Assembly: GCA_012934845.2 (NCBI GenBank)
Contig: WNNJ02001739.1
Coordinates: 310,001-374,000 of the forward strand
Direction: 5' to 3'
Length of the DNA stretch: 64,000 nt
Source: Pomphorhynchus laevis
Lineage: Eukaryota > Acanthocephala > Palaeacanthocephala > Echinorhynchida > Pomphorhynchidae
The notes below the pieces were generated by a model. It was not told where the DNA came from. It did no database searches and saw only the letters and a program-made list of their open reading frames with translations. This document shows positions 55,975 through 64,000 of this stretch, in pieces. The position numbers and the translations under genes are program-made. How positions within the stretch are numbered: position 1 is the stretch's first letter; the number at the start of each line of letters is the position of its first letter.

Positions 55975-57280
55975 TTTATTCAACACCTATCCTCTTAGCG
56001 ACAACTTCAACAAAAGTATACAGTTATTTGAAATCGCAACTTAACCTTTATTCTAGTAGATGGAATGGCTTGAACAATCACCTAGCTAGTTTAACTTCTC
56101 CTTTCCGACCTTTGCCACATTCGCCGGAACGTAACTTATTCGGTATTTCTAAATTTACTATAATTTTCGCTTTATCCATGCATTGAAGCTAAATTAGTTT
56201 CCTCTTTACCTCTCCACTTCCGGTAATATATCCTATTATTCTTTTAACCGCAGATCGTATCCTTCCATCTATTCGTCGCTTTAATCACATTTCTCAGCAT
56301 CTTATCGAACTTAAATAGCTTAATATTTACCAGCGTGTAACTGTTCGTCTGCACATCGTCACCCTTCTCCTTAACTATCATCCAATTTGCTCTCTTGAAC
56401 TCCCAACTAATGACTCACATTTTATCTCATCGTTGGCTCTTCGATCAAACAATTTATTTCTACTGGCAGTCCAAAGATATTTCTTAAACGTCAATTTGCG
56501 CTAATTTTAAGTTGCAGCATCTATTCTTTGAATCTCGTTACCACGAGTATGGTGGTTTTCAAGATGTGTTCTCGCCATCATATCCAAGCAAGATGATAAC
56601 AGTGGTGTGAAATTTGAGTCTTACTATTTCTCTTTTCGTTTTAGAGTTTCTTATTACTTTCTGTCTAGTGTTTTTCTTCTTATCTATCTTTTATATTTAC
56701 GATTTTTACGATCAATATGATTTGTATAGGGCAGAATCAAAAAGTCTTGCCCTATACAACTGTATTGTATACTTTATTTCCAGTAAGTTACTATTTATAA
56801 GACAGTGAAATTTTCTATCGGGAAAAATTCTTATAATATAGGAATTTAGTTTGAATCAATTTAATTTAGTTTTTCAGTACGAAACAACTCAATTACTAGA
56901 AATTGGTTTACTGTCAAGTTCTTTAGGTTGTGATTTAAAAAAATCCAGAATTGAAATATTTTAATTAAAATAAAGATCAAGTATACCTCAGCTTGCTACC
57001 TTATATGATATTGATCAGCGATTAGCTCACGGTACTTAAAATCCATCCCTGATTGTATATGATCAACATCTTCTATCTTTGATATCATCTATAAATGAAA
57101 ATGGTCAGAAATATAAAAATATTGTTTTGAAAGATATAAAATTGTTTTCTATAAATGTTAAATGTATTAATATTTACTAATATAACCTCTGTCAAAAATA
57201 CCGAAACTATTTATATTTGATAAAACATTATTATTCATCTGCTAATTTTCGAGCAAGTTCGATATATTTTTTCTTATAAT
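55975..57280. other. Degraded region, no gene recognised
   Basis: Probably old retroelement sequence at 56100-56600. 56722-56733 and 56748-56759 form a perfect 12-bp hairpin (TTGTATAGGGCA). No host exon was seen. Confidence 0.4.
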
Positions 57281-57284
57281 TCAC

Positions 57285-57845
57285 AATAATGCACCAAAAA
57301 ATATTATTAAAATATAAAATTTACAATATACAAATCAACAAAACGTTATTAAATTATCTTATTATAAATTTGCATGATCATTCATGCAAACCATTTAATA
57401 TAAAATATAATACATTAAATAATGAAATTTTAAGAATTGCAACAATATGTAATGATATTGACTTTCTTCAAAATCATTTAAATAATTTAATAGATGCATA
57501 TTTTAAACTAGGTTACTATAAAAATAACATCAAGACAGAAAATAGTAAAATATATAAATCAACACAGTAATATTAAAATAAATAATATTAATTTAAAATC
57601 AATAGCTGAAAATTTTTTATGTTTTGTATTAGAATAAGGTACACTAAACAATCAAATTTAATCAGAGAAAATACGTCGTTAAAATGTAGTGTTAACACAC
57701 CCCGCTGTGTTGCGTCGAAGAATAAGGTGCGAAATAAGATAACAAAGGAGTTCCACAAGATTACCTCTAATCCTTATTCTGATACATCGTCAGTTATTTA
57801 TTATCAATTCGTAAAAATTGACCTTTATTCTAAATTTAAATAATA
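57285..57845 (+). mobile_element. Penelope-like 3' fragment
   Basis: 57289-57570 encodes [40 protein letters not shown] and IDAYFKLGYYKNN, the C-terminal helical region of the family. 57620-57840 is a diverged tail (GATACATCGTCAGTTATTTA). The RT core is absent. Confidence 0.75.
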
Positions 57846-58599
57846 TCTTGAGAAAAGGAGATAAGATATGAGAGTCATACAAGGGAAAAAGGTCAATTTA
57901 AAAATTTGATGGAGGTTGCGGAGAATCAAGGTGGATGAGCGCACTTTATCTCTAACGAAAAGTTTAAGTAAAAGTCAGTTGTCGAAATGGAAGCCTAAGT
58001 AGGAAGAATTATAGAATTTAATGATACAGAGGGTGGTTCTAAGCCGAAGCGTCGAGAAAGATCCACATTATTTTGGATTTATTAAGATTGAGAGTAAGAC
58101 GAAGAGAAGAAAAATGATTGAAATGGAGACAAGACAGTCGGAAGCAGAAACACTAAGATCGTGAATACGATAAACAGGTGCATGAGCATAGATGAGGATG
58201 TCATAAGCATATAGCATAACATGGAAGTTAAATGTTTAAGAAATCGAAGACAAGTCACCGTGAAGAAGAGGAACAAGCAAAAAGCCTAATACGGATCCTT
58301 GTAGAACACCGGACAAGATGTAAGAAGGATACGAAAGAGAAGAGTTAGAACAGACACGAAATATACGGTTTGATTTATATGACGAAAACCAAGCTACAAT
58401 GGGTAAATAGAAGCCAAAATCATGATGAAGACGATGGATAAGACTCGAGTAATCGACGATGTCAAAATCAGATGATGGATGAAGAGAAACTATGACACTA
58501 CATAGTTTAAGTCGTGAAAGTCATTATAAACTTTAAGACAGGCAATTTCAGTATAGTAATTAGAGCGAAAAGCAGCATGAAAGGGAGTAAATAAGTTGG

Positions 58600-58833
58600 A
58601 GGGGGAGCAAATAAGTTGGAGGAAAATAGATATGCATTTACTTGCCTGAGAACAAGAAGTACAAGGAGTTTGGAGAGGTTTGGAGAAGTAAGATAGGACG
58701 GTACGAAAATAGTAGTAAGGGGTCGAGCGACTGCTTTTTGGGGAGAGGACGAACAGTGGCGCATTTACAGTAAGGAAATGTGTGGAAACGGATCGACAAG
58801 TTGAACAATGTGGTAAGGAAGGGTGAGATATAT
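58600..58833. repeat. 234-bp direct repeat, left flank of LINE A
   Basis: Reads the same, base for base by eye, as 60998-61231 from AGGGGGAGCAAATAAG to GGTGAGATATAT. It belongs to LINE B's RT region. Confidence 0.95.
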
Positions 58834-60997
58834 ATATATTATTATTATTATTATTATCAAGTTCAGACTTAGCCATAAGGCTTTAAGCCGATCACACAAT
58901 ACAGAAAAAAGATCAACCAAATGGGTAGGTTAGAAAAGGTGACAAATCAGCCTGGACGTATATCCAACGTCGAACCCTGTTTTTGAAAGCGAGGAAATTG
59001 GTGATGGCAGCGATAGGTTCAGGCAAACTATTCCAAACATCTACTGCCCGTTCAGACAGTCTGTAAAATTTTCGCAGCTTACCCGGTAATTTTTTAAAAA
59101 GCATCTTACAATGGCCTCGCAATCTCGAATTATCTCGAAATCTAACTACACCCAAAGGAAAGCCATCAGCTGAATGTACAATTTTCCAAAGTGTAATCAG
59201 ATCAAGAAAAAGATACCGATACCTCACTGATAAAACGTTCAAACATCTTAATCTTGAAATAAAGCTTCCTTGACAACACATCCGAGAAGCTCGTCTCATT
59301 ACACTTTCCAAGTTATTCAACTCACTCCTGGTCGTTGGAAAGGTTGCCTGTACACAATACTCAAGATGTGGTCTTACTAGGGCACAATAAAGTTTGGCGA
59401 AGATTTGCGGCGATAATTTTGCAAAAGTCATTTTTATGCAGTATAAGGCACGTATCGCTTTTAACCGCGCGTGATCACTATTTGCTCTTGTCTTTAGCGA
59501 TTCGTGAATTATCACTCCCAGGTCGGGATGTTCTGAGACTCGCTTGATTGAGTGTCCATTTATTTTGTAATCGAAATGAGTTTTATCTCTACCCAATCTG
59601 ATCCATACACATTTTGTCGCGTTGAGTATCAAGCCAGTGCTATTACACCAAGTCCCGATACGGTTAAGGTCACATTGTAAAAATTCACAATCCGCCTCGT
59701 TTTGGGTTGTTGCCCATATTTTAACATCGTCAGCAAATGCCAGGTGAGGACACTTTAACCTTAGGAGTAGGTCATTCAAAAAGATGATAAAGAGAAGTGG
59801 ACCTAGGACCGTGCCCTGAGGAACACCCGAATGAACACGTCGAGCTGTTGACAAAACTTCATCTAATCGCACAACGAATGATCGATCCTCGAGAAATGTC
59901 TTAATCCAGTTGCAAATTGTCGTAGGTACACCGTAATGACGTAGTAGTGAATCTAAACCAGCATGTGGAACTCTATCAAAGGCCTTAGAGAAATCAAGAA
60001 ATATTATATCAACTGTAAGACCCGATAAGAAGCTACCCAATGTTCGCGAGCATTCAACAGATTAGTTAGGCACGAGCGACCAGGTCGGAAGCCGTGCTGA
60101 GAATCATCAAGAATTTGATATAAATTTAGATGTTCACGTATTCTCTTCGCAATGAGTCTCTCCATAATTTTAGAAATAACACTGGTAAGACTAATTGGTC
60201 TAAAATCTGAACAAGTTAGTGCCAACTGTTTCTTTGGAATAGGTACAACAATTGCCCTTTTCCAATCATCAGGAATCCACGAATACTGTAAGCTTCGATG
60301 AAATAGAGACGTAAGGCTTGGAGCAATATGTGCGACAAGTACCAAAAGAAAAGGGGACCATCTGGTCCTGCAGAGCCAAAACTATTTAATTTATGGAGTT
60401 CAGACTGAACTTCAATGACATTAATAGGAGATATTGGTAAGTTAGATTGTAAGTTGGGCGGGTACTGTATCTGGTCAATATTCGATTGCGAGGATGGAGA
60501 TACTACAAAACTGCTTGCAAGAGCTTCCACAATAGCCTCCTTGTCAACTACATCACCACTTTCTAAACGTACACAATTAATCGTAGAAGGTAGGATTCGA
60601 CGATGTCTAAGAGCCCAAAAACGTTTAGGTGACTGTTATGTCAGACAATACCCTCTTCAAATGTTTTTCTTTTTGAGCGTTTTAGTTGGTTGCATAGATT
60701 GCGAAGAGTTTTGTACTCACGTGCGTAACTGTCGTTGAGAGATTCGCCATATCGATTTCTTTCCTTTACTAGTTCCAACTCATTGTCGAACCACAATGGC
60801 GTTGTCGTCTTGTAAGCCCTATTTCTTATTGGTGCAAACGTATCCGAAATGGTTATGAGGTTACTGGTCCACTAAATGATCATCAATTGGAGATCGAATC
60901 CGAAGTTCAGCTGATGACTATAGAGTTGGAGATCTTCCACATTTACTCGATTCCAATTACGCTTTCCGATGCCACTGCACTTAGATCGTCGTTGTAA
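58834..60997 (-). mobile_element. LINE A (CR1/SR3-like), 5'-truncated, inserted in LINE B
   Basis: Minus strand. 60040-58913 is an open 375-residue frame with IIFLDFSKAFDRVPHAGL (motif A), HSGVPQGTVLGPLLFIIFLN (motif B), LAFADDVKIW (FADD box, motif C), LNATKCVWIRLG and the thumb region to WNSLPEPIAAITNFLAFKNR. Upstream, in other frames, are LHKLNSFGSAGPDGP (60530-60216) and DFRPISLTSVISKIMERLIA, then QHGFRPGRSCLTNLL (60345-60004). 60990-60880 retains a linker (GKRNWNRVNVEDLQLYSHQL). Text and order match the trematode CR1/SR3/Perere-type endonuclease-reverse transcriptases. The endonuclease is missing (5' truncation) and at least two frame breaks lie before motif A. The 3' end is a TAA-like tail at 58834-58860. 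Confidence 0.87.
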
Positions 60998-61231
60998 AGG
61001 GGGAGCAAATAAGTTGGAGGAAAATAGATATGCATTTACTTGCCTGAGAACAAGAAGTACAAGGAGTTTGGAGAGGTTTGGAGAAGTAAGATAGGACGGT
61101 ACGAAAATAGTAGTAAGGGGTCGAGCGACTGCTTTTTGGGGAGAGGACGAACAGTGGCGCATTTACAGTAAGGAAATGTGTGGAAACGGATCGACAAGTT
61201 GAACAATGTGGTAAGGAAGGGTGAGATATAT
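60998..61231. repeat. 234-bp direct repeat, right flank of LINE A
   Basis: Partner of 58600-58833. LINE B reads on continuously past it, so this looks like a target-site duplication made when LINE A inserted. Confidence 0.95.
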
Positions 61232-63823
61232 GAGCAAATATTTTTAAGTACGTGAGTGGGAATTGGGTCAGGAGATATTTTATTAAGTAATGACAGAAGA
61301 ACCGAAGAAACTTTATCACCGAAACTGGAAGAATGTAGAATAGCTCCGGGAAGAAAGCATTTCAAGAGAAGAGTTGATACAAGGGCACATGCGTAGAAGG
61401 GAAAGTAAATTAGATAGCTTAGATTGTAGATAAGAAGAAAATACATCAGGATTTATGTTATAAGTGGGTAGGTGATCTTGAAAGAATTGAGTTTAAGTTT
61501 TTCCAATGAGATTTAGAGTTAGAAGAGGACCCGAGTTGATTTCGCCAAAAGAGAGTACGTTTATTACGCATAACAATGAGATGGGAAAGTCGGAGAGAAA
61601 GTAGAAAGCACGGATATTTGGAGGGAGGGAGTTGAGAAAACGTTAAAGAAATCGATTAAACACACGAAAATAGTAGCGGAGTCGATGCTTTGCAAGACTA
61701 CAGTTGGAATAAAACCGCGGAGCATTGCGCAAGATCTGAAATCGTCGGGATCGAATAGGCAGAAGGTGATTGATAATGTTTGTAAGTTCAGAATCAAACA
61801 GAATGCAGAGATAATTGGAAGAAAGATAATTAAGTGGAAGTGACGATAGTTAAGAATTGAGTAAGGCTACGCAGAGAATAGGGATATCGAGAAGTTTCCA
61901 GGGTTGACTCGGAGTAACTAATGTTGTAGGCGGAGAAGGAACATGGAGATGGGGACGAATAAGGGTAAGAGTAACAAGGAACTGATCAGACAAACCAGAA
62001 TCATAATTCACAAGGAGATATAGTCATTAAAGCAATTCGGAACAGCAATGATGTCGAGGGCACCGTCGGGAATATGAGAGGGCCTAGTTGAAAGTAATGT
62101 ATAATTAAAATAAGAAAAAAAGATTAGTTAGGGTAATAGAGTCAGAGACATCTGAACGATCAAGACGAATGTTAAAGTTACTGAGAACAAAAGAAGAATT
62201 ATAAAACAATGAACAGTGAGAAAGAAGATCCGCAAGCCCGGTAAAGAACATACGTGCGGGGACGGCTGAACCTGGACGGTATATAATCACAAGTTCGAGC
62301 GAGAAAGGTGTTAATGATTTTCATATGAGTAATTCCAACGAAGTGTAATGGATGTTAGCGTTAATTTTACGCAAAGACGTTGAGTGACGAGCAATTGCAA
62401 CAGTAACGCCATGGTTAGAAGCAGTAGATGTATGAGAGACAATTGGACGAGCTGATTCAACTAGAGAACAACCAGAGCGGCATAGACGACGAATTGCAAG
62501 ATCGTCAGAGTGCCGGGATTCAGTAATGCAGAGAATATCGATAGATAATTGATCAAAGATATCAAGGATCAGATCAGCTTTATGAAGAATGTAGCGAGTG
62601 TTGAAAATACTAAGACGAAAAGTATGCTCAGGAGCGAGATCGACCAGCAAAGAAGACTGGGGAAGACGGAACGACATCAAATTTTTGACATCGTTCGGAT
62701 GACGTGAAAATTTTGGTTGATTTGACGGATTTCATAGGGATGACTCGCCGTATGCTTCTCGTTGATGTTTCTCAATGCCAGCTGGATTATGCTGGGCAAT
62801 ATCAGACGGAGAGCGGTCAGGTAATATACGATAAGTATATTAAGTTGTCAGAAGTTCAAAACGTTGGGAGTGGAAGACTGATATGATTTGATTTAGTGGA
62901 TTTGTTTAAACGGATAAAAGATCCAGGGACGATATTAATGAAAAGGGATGGATTATAACCAGGAAGAATGGTTGCTAAGATATACCTGAATTCAGTTACA
63001 CCATCGAGGTGAAATTGTGGATAAACAGATTCGGAAAGCTTTAAGTTAGATATGATAAAACGCCGATCGCGCGAAGGAAAACGATTACTTGGAAGTGTTG
63101 GACGGTAGAGCTGGTAGGAGTAGAGTCAGAACATTAGGAAGAAGTGGGAATGACAAGGTGATCAATGGAGGATTAAGATAGGTTGGAGCATGTTTGGCAG
63201 GAGTGGAGTGTTGAATCGGTTGATCGGAGATGTTATTGGATATGAATTTGATGGAAGGATGTAAATTATCAAGAAATGATACAAAGGAGGTAGAGTAAGG
63301 AGTACGTGAAGAGAAGACAGAAGTATGAGATGTATTTTTATTAGGGAGGAATGTGAAAGAAGAGGTTCGAGATGAAAAGCTTTACCGTTAGCATTGTTAT
63401 TATGATGAGGATGAATGGAAGTTTCATCGTATTTGAAGGAGGTGTGTGTACTTGAAGGTTCAATAATGGGATTATAAAATGCGAAGCCAGGTCTTAATGT
63501 GAAGGAAACGTCAAAAACCGTATCGGTCTGAGTAATCGTGTGTGAGACAGAAGTGGATGAGCATGCTAACTGTAAAATTTTTACTGATGAGCAAAAACCA
63601 CATGTAAACGGTCTACGTTAATACACCGAGCGGTCGGATATTTTAACTGTAACAAGGGTCCATACATCACAGTCTTTGCAATCACATCAAACTTTCAAAC
63701 TGGTACAACTATCATTGCATTTCGATGTGAAAGAGGCATGATCAAGGCCATGGATCTAATATTGAGCTTTTCTAGGCATGATCTTTTATCGAGAGATTAA
63801 GCTCAATCAACGAGCGTAGAGAG

Positions 63824-64000
63824 CGGAACTGACAGGAATAATTATGGAACTGACAGTAATAATCTGGAATTGACAGGAATAATCTGGAACTGACAGGAAT
63901 AACCTGAAACTGACAGGAATAACTGGAATTAGCAGGAATAATCTAGAACTGACGGGAATAATTTTGAACTGACAGGAATAATCTAGAACTGACAGGAATA
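63824..64000. repeat. 20-bp minisatellite at the window end
   Basis: Unit GGAACTGACAGGAATAATCT with substitutions and small deletions, about nine copies, running off the right edge. Confidence 0.95.

Larger units (their letters stand above)
57990..63620 (-). mobile_element. LINE B (CR1/jockey-like), interrupted by LINE A
   Basis: Minus strand. 63600-62900 is an open, Ser/Thr/Pro-rich ORF1-like stretch (VSHTITQTDTVFDVS). 62680-62100 encodes the AP-endonuclease: FRLSIFNTRYILHKADLILD, IDILCITESRH, then YRPGSAVP and LSNFNIRLD. 61450-61231 and the duplicated part give RT fingers: SYISPFLTTLFNLSIRFHTF, PYCKCATVRPLPKKQS, SYRPI. 58480-58000 gives GVLQGSVLGFLL and MLYAYDILIYAH, where the palm has YAYD for YADD. 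Domains are in order over about 3.5 kb once LINE A is set aside. Several frames are broken and the catalytic box is altered, so it is dead. Confidence 0.8.

Overview
The window is AT-rich eukaryotic nuclear DNA, dominated by repeats and retroelement debris with a few host genes. A flatworm (Platyhelminthes) is the best fit. A 351-residue small heat-shock protein has two alpha-crystallin domains, the arrangement of the flatworm p40/egg-antigen family. tRNA-derived SINE copies carry hammerhead-ribozyme-like cores, as in the schistosome S-alpha family. Introns as short as 39-48 bases occur, and the LINE fragments resemble CR1-, R1/jockey- and RTE-like families. The exact lineage (trematode, monogenean, planarian or other) cannot be fixed from the sequence alone.

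Layout. 1-870 is a 16-bp ATCGAT-containing satellite. 990-2340 is a degraded Penelope-like (PLE) copy on the minus strand. 2450-4800 is a broken plus-strand LINE. 5239-14173 holds the 3' part of a plus-strand SLC22-type (organic cation/anion) transporter gene; ten exons with consistent phases give about 508 residues, and its introns hold a LINE, a SINE and other repeats. 14600-21440 holds two copies of a retroelement with a possible restriction-like endonuclease tail, an orphan LGDQDK-type domain between direct repeats, a CR1-like scrap, an 18S rDNA fragment and a PLE N-terminal scrap. 22200-22740 is a LINE scrap, followed by a long AT microsatellite. 23655-24710 is the small heat-shock protein gene on the minus strand. 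25900-28150 is a diverged satellite of roughly 240 bp, 28608-28880 a 17-bp minisatellite and 28925-29130 a degraded SINE. 30300-36170 contains LINE and PLE fragments.

39176-44048 is a two-exon GFI1/senseless-type zinc-finger gene on the plus strand. Its 4.07-kb intron is filled with copies of the PLE-like family, one with a long open reverse-transcriptase frame. Sequence from its 5' flank recurs, rearranged, downstream at 44178-47705, interrupted by a SINE and a 0.3-kb-armed inverted repeat. 48171-48775 is a 258-bp tandem repeat with hammerhead-like core motifs. 49030-51850 holds a second REL-like retroelement and an otopetrin-like exon, with 298-bp direct repeats either side of the exon. 52900-56050 has PLE-like endonuclease debris and a repeat family. 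58000-63620 is one minus-strand LINE (B) into which another LINE (A) inserted, flanked by 234-bp direct repeats that look identical. The window ends inside a 20-bp minisatellite.

The host genes recognised (transporter, zinc-finger regulator, chaperone, possible proton channel) are unrelated in function and form no operon-like unit. What links the region is its mobile elements and the structured RNA motifs they carry.
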